From the NCBI GenBank assembly GCA_019136395.1, contig JAGVUH010000344.1, positions 1-11,545 of the forward strand: 11,545 nucleotides of DNA, given 5' to 3'. Both the position numbers and the translations under genes were made by a program. Below the pieces are notes generated by a model. It was not told the DNA's origin and made no database searches. It saw only the letters and a list, made by a program, of their open reading frames with translations. Shown here piece by piece: positions 1-7,370 of the stretch. The DNA is from Gammaproteobacteria bacterium (lineage in GTDB: Bacteria; Pseudomonadota; Gammaproteobacteria; Chromatiales; Chromatiaceae). Numbering within the stretch: position 1 is the stretch's first letter; each line of letters opens with the position of its first letter.

Positions 1-849
1 AGCTTCAACCTCGATGGCGAACTGGTCTTCGAGCGCGACACCGCCTGGTTCGGGCAGTCGGCCCTCCACACCCTGGAGCCGCGACTGTCCTACCTTTACA
101 CCCCTTACCGGGATCAGTCGGACATCCCGGTCTTCGACACCACCGATCTGAGCTTCAGTTACGGCACCCTCTTCCTGCCCAACCGTTTCGCCGGCTACGA
201 TCGGGTAGGGGACGCCAACCTGCTCACCCTCGGTCTCAGCACCCGGCTCCTCCAGGCCAACACCGGTCAGGAACTGCTGCGCGCCAGCCTGGGCAAACCG
301 ATCTACTTCGAGACCCCGCGGGTCTGGCTATCTCCCGATCCTGAGTCCCGCCAGCAATCCGAGGCCCTAGTGGGTGAACTGGCTGCGGCCCTGCTGCCGG
401 ACCTGACCGGCCGCACCACCCTGCGCTGGGACCCAAATCCCGAGGATGAGCAGGACGCCCTGGAGAAACTGGTCGTCGAGCTCCGCTACCGCTCCCCCCA
501 ACGGCATCTGCTCAACCTGGCCTATCGCTGGGATGTCGGCGAGACCGAGGCCACCCGCTACCGCGATCTGGACCTGGCAGGGAGCTGGCCTATCAACCCG
601 GAATTACAATTGGTCGGGCGCTGGTATTACTCCCTGTACAACGAGAAGGTGAACGAGGCCTTCGCCGGCATCTCCTACGGCAAGTGTTGTTGGAAGCTGT
701 ATCTGCTCGGCCGCCACATCAACAATCAGCCGGGCAGCGACGGCGAGACCAGTATCATGGTCCAGCTCGAACTGGCCGGCCTGGCCAAACTCGGCGACAA
801 AATCGGCGAACATCTGGAGCGTGGAATCTATGGGTACACCGAGGAATAG
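1..849 (+). CDS. lptD: LPS-assembly protein LptD, C-terminal part (5' end outside window)
   Basis: The reading frame is open from base 1 to a TAG stop and gives about 282 residues of the C-terminal beta-barrel of LptD. LptD is the outer-membrane translocon that inserts lipopolysaccharide into the outer leaflet together with the lipoprotein LptE. Recognisable family stretches are LEPRLSYLYTPYRDQSDIPV, then FAGYDRVGDANLLTLGLSTR, and near the end YGKCCWKL. The adjacent cysteine pair in the last stretch matches the conserved C-terminal cysteines that in E. coli LptD form disulfides with N-terminal cysteines. The protein ends in GIYGYTEE, typical of the family. The N-terminal OstA-like domain and most of the barrel lie upstream of the window. 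surA follows on the same strand after 187 bp, the usual order. SurA helps assemble LptD. Identification is firm. Confidence 0.96.
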   Translation, partial: SFNLDGELVFERDTAWFGQSALHTLEPRLSYLYTPYRDQSDIPVFDTTDLSFSYGTLFLPNRFAGYDRVGDANLLTLGLSTRLLQANTGQELLRASLGKPIYFETPRVWLSPDPESRQQSEALVGELAAALLPDLTGRTTLRWDPNPEDEQDALEKLVVELRYRSPQRHLLNLAYRWDVGETEATRYRDLDLAGSWPINPELQLVGRWYYSLYNEKVNEAFAGISYGKCCWKLYLLGRHINNQPGSDGETSIMVQLELAGLAKLGDKIGEHLERGIYGYTEE

Positions 850-938
850 CGTGCAGCCTAGTCTGCTTTGCCGCCGCCCCGGTCATCTCCCCCCCGGGGA
901 AGGCGGCCCAACGGTCGGCCCGGTAATTCCTTTGGACT

Positions 939-968
939 CTTCCGGGCGAAGCGTCAGCTACCCGGAAG
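939..968 (+). other. Inverted repeat in the lptD-surA spacer
   Basis: A perfect 8-bp inverted repeat, CTTCCGGG and CCCGGAAG, is separated by 14 bases and lies about 70 bp before the surA start. It could form an RNA hairpin. No run of T follows it, so it does not look like a standard intrinsic terminator. The rest of the 187-bp spacer shows nothing else I can name. Its role is unknown. Confidence 0.4.
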
Positions 969-1036
969 CCGCGGTGGGTACGGGAACGGCGACTGAAGGT
1001 TGTTTCGGGGGCTGGTGGCCAAGGCAGCCGGCCGGA

Positions 1037-2407
1037 ATGCAGACCGCCGCTTTGACCCGCCGTCGAACCAGGATCCGGCCCTGGGGCCCAGCCTCAGGGC
1101 TCGTCGGCCTGTTCCTGCTGATCCTGGGCATTGCCCCAGGGGCCACTTGGGGGGCGACCCTCCAGGAACTGGACTCCATCGTCGCCGTCGTCAACAAGGA
1201 CGTGATCGTGCGCAGTGAGCTGGAGCGCGAGATCACCCTGGCCCTGCCCCAACTGCGCGAGCAGGGGGCGGACCCGCCCTCCCGCGCCGAGCTGGAGCGG
1301 CAGGTCCTGGACCGGATGATCGACAAGCGCCTGCAACTCCAGGAGGCGTCGCGGTTGGGGATCAAGGTCGAGGACGGCGCCCTGACCCAGGCCATGACCA
1401 GCATCGCGGAGCGCAACAACCTGACCCTCGAGGAGCTCCAGACCGCCCTGGTGGCCAGCGGCATCCAGTTTGAGGACTTTCGCGAGGACACCCGCGCCCA
1501 GATGATCATGAGCCAGCTCCAGGCGCGGGAGGTGATCAAGAACATCCAGGTCACCGACCCCGAGGTCAAGCGCTTCCTCGCCCGGGAGGCGGACAGCCTC
1601 ATCGAGCGCACCGACGTCCGTCTCTCCCACATTCTCATCGCCGTCCCCGAAACGGCCAGCCCCGAGGAGGTGGAGCAGGCCCGCCAACGGGCCCTGGCCC
1701 TGGTAGCCAAGCTGCGCGCCGGGGCGGACTTCGCCCAGGTGGCCCGGGCGGAGTCTCAGGGCCAGCAGACCCAGCAGGCCCAGGAGGGCGGTGATCTTGG
1801 CTGGTTCCCCCTCGCCGATGTCCCCTCCCTGGCCCAGGAGCCGGCCCGCACCCTCAACAAGGGGGAGATCAGCAACCCCCTGCGCAGCCCCAGCGGGTTC
1901 CACATCATCAAGGTCACCGACCTCAAGGGCACGGGACCGGCGGTGCTCACCCAGACCAAGGCCCGGCATATCCTCATCCGCACCAACGAGGTGGTCTCCG
2001 ATGACGATGCCCGCATCCGTCTGGAGCAATTGCGGATGCGCCTCGCCGGGGGCGACGATTTCGCCAACCTGGCCCGGGCCAATTCCGACGATACCGGTTC
2101 GGCCCTCAAGGGCGGGGACCTGGGTTGGGTGAGCCCGGGGGACACCGTGCCGCAGTTCGAGGCGGTGATGAACGAATTGGCCCCCAATCAGATCAGCCAG
2201 CCCTTCAAGTCCAGCTTTGGCTGGCACATCCTCCAGGTCCTGGAGCGCCGCACCCAGGACACCACCGAGGAACTGATGGCCCTCAAGGCCAAGCAGAAGC
2301 TCAAGGAGCGCAAGGCCGACGAGGCGGTGAAGCAGTGGCTGCACCGCCTGCGGGATGAGGCCTATCTCGAGGACCGTCTCGCCAAGGCCCGGGAACGAGA
2401 GGGTTAA
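1037..2407 (+). CDS. surA: Periplasmic chaperone / peptidyl-prolyl isomerase SurA
   Basis: SurA escorts unfolded outer-membrane proteins through the periplasm, LptD being a well-known client. The protein has 456 residues (E. coli 428). Residues 1 to about 40 form a secretion signal: basic RRRTRIR, then a hydrophobic stretch around GLVGLFLLILGIAPG. The SurA N-terminal chaperone domain runs from about residue 44 (DSIVAVVNKDVIVRSE) to 185. The first parvulin domain is about 194-296 (RLSHILIAVPE, GFHIIKV) and the second about 307-404 (ARHILIRTNE, GGDLGWVSPGD, SFGWHILQV). A C-terminal helix follows. The ATG at 1037 was chosen because it places the signal peptide at the N-terminus. The frame stays open back to 821, but that part overlaps lptD and reads unlike a signal. 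The ribosome binding site is weak (AAGG about 12 nt upstream). pdxA follows after 6 bp, so the two are probably cotranscribed. Confidence 0.95.
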   Translation: MQTAALTRRRTRIRPWGPASGLVGLFLLILGIAPGATWGATLQELDSIVAVVNKDVIVRSELEREITLALPQLREQGADPPSRAELERQVLDRMIDKRLQLQEASRLGIKVEDGALTQAMTSIAERNNLTLEELQTALVASGIQFEDFREDTRAQMIMSQLQAREVIKNIQVTDPEVKRFLAREADSLIERTDVRLSHILIAVPETASPEEVEQARQRALALVAKLRAGADFAQVARAESQGQQTQQAQEGGDLGWFPLADVPSLAQEPARTLNKGEISNPLRSPSGFHIIKVTDLKGTGPAVLTQTKARHILIRTNEVVSDDDARIRLEQLRMRLAGGDDFANLARANSDDTGSALKGGDLGWVSPGDTVPQFEAVMNELAPNQISQPFKSSFGWHILQVLERRTQDTTEELMALKAKQKLKERKADEAVKQWLHRLRDEAYLEDRLAKAREREG

Positions 2408-2413
2408 CAACCC

Positions 2414-3346
2414 GTGACGCCCGCCATTCTGCCCCGCCTAGTCCTGACCCCCGGCGAGCCGGCGGGCATCGGGCCTGATCTATGCGTCCAGTTGGCGCAA
2501 CGGGCTTTTCCCGCCCAACTGGTCGCCATCGCCGCCCCGGACCTGCTGCGGGATCGGGCCCGGCGCCTGCGTCTCCCCCTGGAGCTGCTCCCCTACACCC
2601 CCGGCATCCCGCCCCTGGCCCAGCGGGCGGGTAGCCTGAGCATCCTGCCACTGCCCATGGCCCGGCTCCAGCCGCCGGGCCAGCTCGACCCCGCCAATGC
2701 CCCCTATGTCCTCGCCACCCTGGCCAGGGCCTGCGACGGCTGCCTGGCGGGGGAGTTCGACGCCCTGGTCACGGGCCCGGTCCACAAGGGCATCATCAAT
2801 GACGCCGGCATCCCCTTTAGCGGCCATACGGAATTTCTCGCCGCGCGCTGCGGGGCCGAGCCGGTGATGATGCTGGTCGCCCCTGGCCTGCGGGTGGCCC
2901 TCGCCACCACCCACCTCCCCCTCCGCCTGTTCGGCCTCCCCCGGCCCCGACTGCTGGTCTGTGGTCTCAATCCCCATGCCGGGGAAGGCGGGCACCTGGG
3001 GCGGGAGGAGCGGGACATCATCGCCCCCCTGCTCGACGAACTCCGCGCGGCGGGCCTGGACCTGGTGGGTCCGGTGCCGGCGGACAGCGCCTTCGTGCCC
3101 GAGCAGTTGGCCAAGATCGACGCCGTCCTGGCCATGTATCACGATCAGGGTCTGCCGGTCCTCAAACACCTAGGGTTCGGCCAGGCGGTCAATGTCACCC
3201 TGGGCCTGCCGATCATCCGCGTCTCCGTGGATCATGGCACGGCCCTGGAACTGGCCGGTACCGGCCGGGCCGATGCGGGAAGCCTGCAGAGCGCCCTGGA
3301 CCTGGCCCTGCGGATGACCGCCAGCCGGTCCCGGCCCCCGGGGTAA
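2414..3346 (+). CDS. pdxA: 4-hydroxythreonine-4-phosphate dehydrogenase PdxA, with an internal gap
   Basis: PdxA oxidises 4-phosphohydroxy-L-threonine in the DXP-dependent pyridoxal 5'-phosphate pathway, using NAD(P)+ and a divalent metal. The protein has 310 residues (E. coli 329). Family motifs are [13 protein letters not shown] (residues 11-23), [20 protein letters not shown] (121-140), ATTHLPLR (164-171), [11 protein letters not shown] (186-196), [16 protein letters not shown] (241-256) and [17 protein letters not shown] (271-287). The metal-binding histidines are His167, His188 and His243, matching E. coli His166, His211 and His266. The first pair is 21 residues apart here but 45 in E. 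coli, so a helical segment of about 24 residues is missing after HLPLR while the frame is intact. The start is GTG, 6 bp after surA, with GAGGG inside the end of surA as a possible ribosome binding site. Family identity is certain. Full activity is not. Confidence 0.94.
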   Translation: MTPAILPRLVLTPGEPAGIGPDLCVQLAQRAFPAQLVAIAAPDLLRDRARRLRLPLELLPYTPGIPPLAQRAGSLSILPLPMARLQPPGQLDPANAPYVLATLARACDGCLAGEFDALVTGPVHKGIINDAGIPFSGHTEFLAARCGAEPVMMLVAPGLRVALATTHLPLRLFGLPRPRLLVCGLNPHAGEGGHLGREERDIIAPLLDELRAAGLDLVGPVPADSAFVPEQLAKIDAVLAMYHDQGLPVLKHLGFGQAVNVTLGLPIIRVSVDHGTALELAGTGRADAGSLQSALDLALRMTASRSRPPG

Positions 3347-3358
3347 ACCTCGAGGGCG

Positions 3359-4294
3359 CTAACGGGCCATGCAGTCCCGGACGCGCAGGGCCAGATCCAG
3401 GGCCTCGAGGCCGACACGACCATCGACCAGGGGGCGGCATCCCTCGCGCACGCAGCCGACGAAGGCCTCGATCTCCCGGTCCAGTGGTTTGACCGGCTCC
3501 ACCTGAATCCGCTCGCGCACGATCTCCGGACGGCTCGCCCCGGGGACGAGCCGGGGATAGGCAATGTCGATGGTCTGGGCGATGAAATCCAGGGACAGGT
3601 ATTTATGCTCCTGGAAGACGCGGATGTGGCGGATACGGCGGTCCGAGACCCGGCTCGCCACGGCGTTGGCGACGGCGCCATTGGCGAACTCCAGGCGGGC
3701 ATTGGCGATATCAACCTGATCCGTCAGCACTGGCGTGCCCACGGCCGAGACCGACCGCAGTTCTGAGCCCATCAGGGAGAGGATGATATCCAGGTCATGG
3801 ATCATGAGGTCCGAGACCACGTCCACGTCGGTCGCCCGTTCGACGAATTCCCCCAGGCGCTGGGTCTCGACGAAGCGTGGTCGGTCGATGTGCTCCGCCA
3901 GGGCCATGACGCCGGCGTTGAAACGCTCCAGATGGCCAATCTGCAGAATGGCCCCGGCCTGATCGGCCAGGGCGACGATCCGCTCACCCTCCCCGCGGGT
4001 TGCGGCGATGGGCTTCTCCAGCAGCAGATGAATGCCACGGCTCAGCAGGGGCTCGGCCACCGCCAGGTGGGCCGTGGTGGGCACGACGACGGAAACGGCA
4101 TCGACCTGGTCGATGATGGCCGCCAGGTCGGTAAAGGCCGCGCAACCCGCCTCCTTGGCCACGGCGCTGGCCCGGGCGGCATCGGCATCGACCACGCCCA
4201 CCAGCCTGACTTGCGGCAGATGCGAATAAATCAGGGCATGAAAACGGCCCAAATAGCCGACACCGATAACGGCAACCCGGAGTTGCTCACCCAT
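3359..4294 (-). CDS. Gfo/Idh/MocA-family oxidoreductase, GnnA-like (possible UDP-GlcNAc 3-dehydrogenase)
   Basis: This 311-residue protein is an NAD(P)-dependent sugar-type dehydrogenase. The N-terminal Rossmann fold shows GVGYLGRFHA, with GxGxxG at residues 11-16, and VVDAD at 34-38. LLEKPIA (91-97) carries the family EKP motif. GHLERFN (120-126) and MIHDLDI (164-170) probably lie in the catalytic, substrate-binding half. The overall pattern resembles the GnnA subgroup, which oxidises the 3-OH of UDP-GlcNAc before GnnB transamination to make diamino-sugar lipid A. That assignment is from memory and only moderately sure; no GnnB is in the window. The ATG at 4294 is preferred over an upstream TTG at 4318, because GAGGA lies 7 nt before the ATG. 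It converges on pdxA with a 12-bp gap and lies 32 bp downstream of a small membrane-protein gene, probably in one transcript. The pair occupies the place where rsmA sits in E. coli. Confidence 0.85.
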   Translation of the reverse strand: MGEQLRVAVIGVGYLGRFHALIYSHLPQVRLVGVVDADAARASAVAKEAGCAAFTDLAAIIDQVDAVSVVVPTTAHLAVAEPLLSRGIHLLLEKPIAATRGEGERIVALADQAGAILQIGHLERFNAGVMALAEHIDRPRFVETQRLGEFVERATDVDVVSDLMIHDLDIILSLMGSELRSVSAVGTPVLTDQVDIANARLEFANGAVANAVASRVSDRRIRHIRVFQEHKYLSLDFIAQTIDIAYPRLVPGASRPEIVRERIQVEPVKPLDREIEAFVGCVREGCRPLVDGRVGLEALDLALRVRDCMAR

Positions 4295-4326
4295 GACGTG
4301 GTCCTCGCTCGCGATCAAGACCGGCC

Positions 4327-4494
4327 TTAGCCGCCGACGGACCGGTCATCAGGCCCTTGCCCGGCCAGCGGTGAGGCGGCGCCACCATAATAGATCTGAA
4401 CCTGGTAAAACAAGGTGATGGCCATGCCGATCGCCACGGCGATGATCAGCAAAAAGAAGGGGTCGCGCCGGGGACGACGGTGTTTGAAACTCAT
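4327..4494 (-). CDS. Small single-pass membrane protein, unknown function
   Basis: This gives 55 residues from the ATG at 4494. A very basic N-terminus (KHRRPRR) is followed by one hydrophobic segment, about residues 12-31 (FFLLIIAVAIGMAITLFYQV), and a polar, glycine-rich tail. The positive-inside rule predicts a cytoplasmic N-terminus. The frame is also open back to an ATG at 4611, which would add 39 residues rich in proline, alanine and histidine. That extension runs into the divergent apaG promoter region and looks non-coding, so the shorter form is preferred. Neither start has a clear Shine-Dalgarno site. It lies directly upstream of the oxidoreductase gene on the same strand. I do not recognise the family. 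A small accessory or anchoring protein is possible but not shown. Confidence 0.6.
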   Translation of the reverse strand: MSFKHRRPRRDPFFLLIIAVAIGMAITLFYQVQIYYGGAASPLAGQGPDDRSVGG

Positions 4495-4665
4495 GGGACC
4501 AGGGGACAGCCGGGTTGGAGGAATGGGAGGGGGGCTTGCGCGCCGGGCATTATCCCCCATTTGCCCATGATGTGCCGGTTGGGCATGGGCCGTCTGGGTT
4601 GGCGTGATCATCCCCGATCAGCGATCTGGTAGGCCCCTGCCCTATCGACCGTGCCCCGTTGACCG

Positions 4666-4694
4666 TTGTAATTCCCCGTCAGGCCTCTTATGCT
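4666..4694 (+). promoter_or_regulatory. Candidate sigma-70 promoter for apaG
   Basis: TTGTAA (4666-4671) and TATGCT (4689-4694) are separated by 17 bases, each matching 4 of 6 consensus positions. Transcription would start near 4701, about 20 nt before the apaG ATG. It lies in the 226-bp divergent region between the minus-strand membrane-protein gene and apaG, where a promoter is expected. This is by eye only. Confidence 0.35.
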
Positions 4695-4720
4695 GCGTTC
4701 CCGATCGTCAGGTACCCGCC

Positions 4721-5110
4721 ATGCCCCGCGCCGAAGATCCCCGCTACCGGATCCAAGTCCTCGCCCAGAGCCTCTACATCCCCCAGCAATCCCATCCCGA
4801 GGCGGGGCGCTACGCCTTCGCTTACACCATTACCATCCAGAATACCGGTGACGCCGCGGCGCGCCTCCTCGACCGGCACTGGATCATCACGGACGCCAAT
4901 GGCCAGGTCCAGGAGGTCCGGGGTGACGGCGTGGTGGGTGAACAGCCCTACCTGCTCCCCGGCGAGCGTTTCCGCTACACCAGCGGGACCATCATCGCGA
5001 CGCCGGTGGGCAGCATGCAGGGCAGTTACGGTATGATCGCCGATGATGGCACCCGATTTACCGCTCCCATCGACCCTTTCACCCTGGCCGTGCCCATGCA
5101 GTTGCACTGA
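4721..5110 (+). CDS. apaG: ApaG domain protein
   Basis: This is a 129-residue ApaG (E. coli 125), a small beta-sandwich protein of unsettled biochemical role that is usually linked to apaH. Family motifs in order are IQVLAQSLYIPQQS (near residue 10), YAFAYTITIQNTGD, ARLLDRHWIITDANG, VRGDGVVGEQPYLLPGERF, YTSGTIIATPVGSMQGSYGM, and the terminal FTLAVPMQLH. The ATG at 4721 was chosen because it aligns with E. coli ApaG and has AGG 8 nt upstream. The open frame starts at 4604, but the extra 39 residues show no family similarity and lie over the promoter region. apaH follows after 45 bp on the same strand. In E. coli rsmA directly precedes apaG; here it does not. Confidence 0.95.
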   Translation: MPRAEDPRYRIQVLAQSLYIPQQSHPEAGRYAFAYTITIQNTGDAAARLLDRHWIITDANGQVQEVRGDGVVGEQPYLLPGERFRYTSGTIIATPVGSMQGSYGMIADDGTRFTAPIDPFTLAVPMQLH

Positions 5111-5155
5111 ACCAGCCTTCCCTCCCATTCCCCCGCTCGATAACCCGCCGGACCC

Positions 5156-5989
5156 ATGACCACTTACGCAATAGGTGATATCCAAGGTTGCTACGACCCT
5201 TTCCGCCGCCTGCTGGACAAGCTGGAATTTGACCCAGGCAAGGACGATCTATGGCTGGTTGGCGACCTCGTCAATCGTGGCCCCGATTCCCTGGGTGTCT
5301 TGCGCTATGTCCGTGGCCTGGGTGAAACGGCGGTCGTCGTCCTGGGTAATCACGACCTTCATCTCCTGGCCTTGGGGGCGGGCAACGTCAAGACCGCCGC
5401 CATGAGCAGCCTCCATGACGTGCTTATGGCACCGGACCGGGACGAACTCCTGCACTGGCTGCGCCACCGCCCCCTCATGCACTATGACGCCAGCAAGGAT
5501 TTCGCCATGGTTCATGCTGGGTTGGCGCCCCAGTGGGATCTGTTACAGGCCCTCTCCTGTGCCCGCGAGGTCGAGGAGGTCCTGCAGGGCCCCGAGTATC
5601 GGGGCTTCCTGCATGCCATGTACGGCAACCAGCCCGCTAAATGGGCTCCTAACCTCAAGGGCATGGACCGCCTGCGCTTCATCACCAATTGCATGACCCG
5701 CATGCGCTACTGCCTGCCCGACGGCACCCTGGGTCTCAAGGAAAAGGGCCCGGTCGGTACCCAATCCAAGCCCTACATCCCCTGGTTCGAGATCCCCTGG
5801 CGTGCCAGCAGCGATTTCCGGCTGGTCATCGGCCACTGGTCCACCCTGGGCTACATGGCCAAGGACAACGTCTGGGCCCTGGACACGGGTTGTCTCTGGG
5901 GGCGTGCCCTCACCGCCATCCCCATCCGCAAGAAGAAGGACATCGAGCCCATCAGCCTGGACTGCCCGACCGGCGCCCTGAGGGATTGA
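5156..5989 (+). CDS. apaH: Symmetrical bis(5'-nucleosyl)-tetraphosphatase ApaH
   Basis: ApaH hydrolyses diadenosine tetraphosphate (Ap4A) to two ADP, and can remove Np4 caps from RNA. It is cytoplasmic. The 277 residues are close to the E. coli length of 280. Metallophosphatase motifs are GDIQGCYD (7-14), GDLVNRGPDS (36-45) and VLGNHDLHLLALG (62-74). Further family blocks are VHAGLAPQWD, MYGNQPAKW, RLRFITNCMTRMRYC, FGHW-like IGHWSTLG and ALDTGCLWG. Gln replaces the His of the usual GDxHG motif, which to my knowledge is common within ApaH and not a defect. The Shine-Dalgarno sequence before the ATG is weak. The gene is downstream of apaG, probably in one transcript, and converges with folA with 16 bp between the stops, the same arrangement as in E. 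coli. Confidence 0.96.
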   Translation: MTTYAIGDIQGCYDPFRRLLDKLEFDPGKDDLWLVGDLVNRGPDSLGVLRYVRGLGETAVVVLGNHDLHLLALGAGNVKTAAMSSLHDVLMAPDRDELLHWLRHRPLMHYDASKDFAMVHAGLAPQWDLLQALSCAREVEEVLQGPEYRGFLHAMYGNQPAKWAPNLKGMDRLRFITNCMTRMRYCLPDGTLGLKEKGPVGTQSKPYIPWFEIPWRASSDFRLVIGHWSTLGYMAKDNVWALDTGCLWGRALTAIPIRKKKDIEPISLDCPTGALRD

Positions 5990-6005
5990 CGGGAGCTGAG
6001 GACGG

Positions 6006-6551
6006 TCAGGTCGCGGGGATTCCCTCTATCCCCTCATCGCCACTCGCCGCGGCTCGATCGAGCCTGAGGAAGGTCAGGTTGTAGGGATTGCGTTCGTCCC
6101 TGGCCCGCGTTTCCCGCCCGGTCTCGACCCACTCGTCCGGCGCCCAGGTGGGAAAGAAGGCATCACCGTCCTCGATCCGAGTGGCGACCAAGGTCAGGTA
6201 CAAGCGCCCCGCGACCGGGAGGAAGGCGCGGTAGAGCATTTCGCCACCAATGATCAGGACCTCGGGTTCCTCCTGAACCAGGGCCAGTGCCGCCGCGGGG
6301 GACGACGCCAATTCACAGCCTGGGGCGCGATACGCCGGATTGGCAGTGATGACGATGTGCCGGCGTCGAGGCAGCAGACCCGGAAGGGACTCCCAGGTAC
6401 GGCGGCCCATCAGAATCGGCTTGTCGAGGGTCAGGCGCTTGAAATGCGCCAGATCGGCGGGGAGATGCCAGGGCAACCGATTGGCGCGACCTATGACCCG
6501 GTTTTCCGCCAGGGCGGCAATCAGCGCGATCAGCGGTCCCGGCTCACTCAT
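6006..6551 (-). CDS. folA: Dihydrofolate reductase
   Basis: DHFR reduces dihydrofolate to tetrahydrofolate with NADPH and is the target of trimethoprim. The protein has 181 residues (E. coli 159). The N-terminus [20 protein letters not shown] is typical. [13 protein letters not shown] (27-39) holds the catalytic acid Asp33 and substrate-binding residues, [13 protein letters not shown] (44-56) binds cofactor, and the IIGGEMLY block is the conserved GG nucleotide site. A polar tail after FLRLDR, about 15 residues, accounts for part of the extra length. The ATG overlaps the rsfS stop in ATGA, which suggests translational coupling. No Shine-Dalgarno is seen for folA itself. It is the last gene of the minus-strand block and converges on apaH. 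Confidence 0.95.
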   Translation of the reverse strand: MSEPGPLIALIAALAENRVIGRANRLPWHLPADLAHFKRLTLDKPILMGRRTWESLPGLLPRRRHIVITANPAYRAPGCELASSPAAALALVQEEPEVLIIGGEMLYRAFLPVAGRLYLTLVATRIEDGDAFFPTWAPDEWVETGRETRARDERNPYNLTFLRLDRAAASGDEGIEGIPAT

Positions 6552-6973
6552 GCCGCGCTAACGGTGTACTTAGGCGCTTCCTCAGTGGCCGGGGAAAAAT
6601 TCGGCGGGGAGGCCTGTCCCGCACCGACGCCCGCCGCCTTGCGGTTAACCTCCGTGGCGGACCAGAGGCGCTCCAAGGCGTAAAAGTCCCGCACCTTCGG
6701 CAGCATGACATGCACGACGATGATGTTGAGGTCGACCAGGGCCCACTCGCCCTCGCTCAGTCCTTCAGACCCCAGCGGCGGCTCTCCCCCCTCCTTGGCC
6801 CGGAAGGCCACCGTTTCGGCAATAGCCTTGACATGGCGCTCAGAGGTACCGGAAGCGATGATCATCAGATCGGTGATGGCGGTCTTACCGCGCACATCCA
6901 GGATCTGCACATCCTTGGCCTTCATATCGTCCAAGGCATCCAGAACCAGTTGCTTGAGTTGTTCTAGCTCCAA
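6548..6973 (-). CDS. rsfS: Ribosome silencing factor RsfS
   Basis: RsfS binds ribosomal protein uL14 on the 50S subunit and blocks subunit joining in stationary phase or starvation. The family domain covers about residues 1-105: [55 protein letters not shown] and FYALERLW. E. coli RsfS is 105 residues, whereas this one has 141. The extra 35 or so are a C-terminal tail rich in Ala, Gly, Ser and Pro, likely disordered. The start is TTG at 6973, supported by GGAG 6 nt upstream and by alignment with E. coli. Downstream folA overlaps by 4 bp. rsfS normally sits right behind nadD. Here about 740 bp separate them, and rlmH, the usual following gene, is absent. Confidence 0.94.
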   Translation of the reverse strand: MELEQLKQLVLDALDDMKAKDVQILDVRGKTAITDLMIIASGTSERHVKAIAETVAFRAKEGGEPPLGSEGLSEGEWALVDLNIIVVHVMLPKVRDFYALERLWSATEVNRKAAGVGAGQASPPNFSPATEEAPKYTVSAA

Positions 6974-6984
6974 CTGAGACTCCG

Positions 6985-7176
6985 TTAACTATCTTTAGGT
7001 TGAGTCGATATACAGGTCAGGGCGCGGCTGGCGATTTGCGCCGGCGAGGCGGCGCCGAAAACGAAAGCACGCCGAATGGACCCGTCGCCTATCAAGTTTT
7101 GGATCTGATGGGCGATTGCCCTCGCTCCCGAGGTATGAACGGCCATGCTGGTCTGACGGTCTGCAAGGACGGTCAT
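6985..7176 (-). CDS. Possible small protein upstream of rsfS, unrecognised
   Basis: A 63-codon ATG-initiated frame ends 11 bp before the rsfS TTG start and lies on the same strand, so it could be the first gene of an rsfS-folA transcript. The predicted peptide is mixed, with a more regular C-terminal half ([20 protein letters not shown]). There is only a weak AGG five bases before the ATG, and the GC content at third codon positions is lower than in neighbouring genes. I recognise no family. It may be a chance frame or the remnant of a decayed gene. Low confidence. Confidence 0.22.
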   Translation of the reverse strand: MTVLADRQTSMAVHTSGARAIAHQIQNLIGDGSIRRAFVFGAASPAQIASRALTCISTQPKDS

Positions 7177-7322
7177 TGTAGCCTGATTATGAAAAGATTG
7201 AGGTTCGCCGCTCAGCCCAGAACGTATCCCGTACCGGAAAGGTCATAATCAAAAATGTCATGGCTACTGGCTAACCGTCTTGAGGCGGCGCGCCACATCC
7301 CTGAAGAATGAAAATCCTTGCC

Positions 7323-7333
7323 GTGAATTTCAC
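7323..7333. promoter_or_regulatory. Operator-like palindrome upstream of the acidic mini-ORF
   Basis: GTGAATTTCAC is a perfect 11-bp palindrome centred on one T, and ends 37 bp before the ATG of the 52-codon ORF. Its position would suit a regulator site, but the regulator is unknown and a palindrome this short can occur by chance. Confidence 0.25.
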
Positions 7334-7370
7334 TTGAATTGGGGCTGGCGAGTCCCGGGGAGAAGAACGG

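Larger units (their letters stand above)
6974..7370. other. Largely non-coding gap between rsfS and the acidic mini-ORF
   Basis: This stretch of about 400 bp separates genes that are usually adjacent (nadD and rsfS). Apart from the doubtful 63-codon frame and a palindrome at 7323-7333, I see no gene, tRNA-like fold, IS end or repeat family. It is less GC-rich and less codon-structured than its surroundings, consistent with gene decay or an old insertion. It must hold any promoter for rsfS-folA, but I could not pick one out. Confidence 0.5.

Noticed and set aside
821..1036. N-terminal extension of SurA from an ATG inside lptD
   Set aside because: The extra 72 residues are not secretion-signal-like and would push the real signal peptide into the middle of the protein. 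The ATG at 1037 fits the family.
1094..2410. 438-codon open frame antisense to surA
   Set aside because: It mirrors the surA codon pattern in GC-rich DNA, has no recognisable domain, and surA is certain on the other strand.
2401..2413. GGGTTAACAACCC palindrome at the surA stop / pdxA start
   Set aside because: The stem is only 5 bp with a 3-base loop and overlaps coding signals. It is too small to claim as a terminator or attenuator.
3797..4330. 177-codon open frame antisense to the oxidoreductase
   Set aside because: It has no domain or ribosome binding site, and the opposite strand encodes a clear Rossmann enzyme.
5162..5190. Gln in place of His in the first ApaH metal motif (GDIQG)
   Set aside because: This variant is, to my knowledge, frequent in ApaH proteins of gammaproteobacteria and is not a sign of inactivation.
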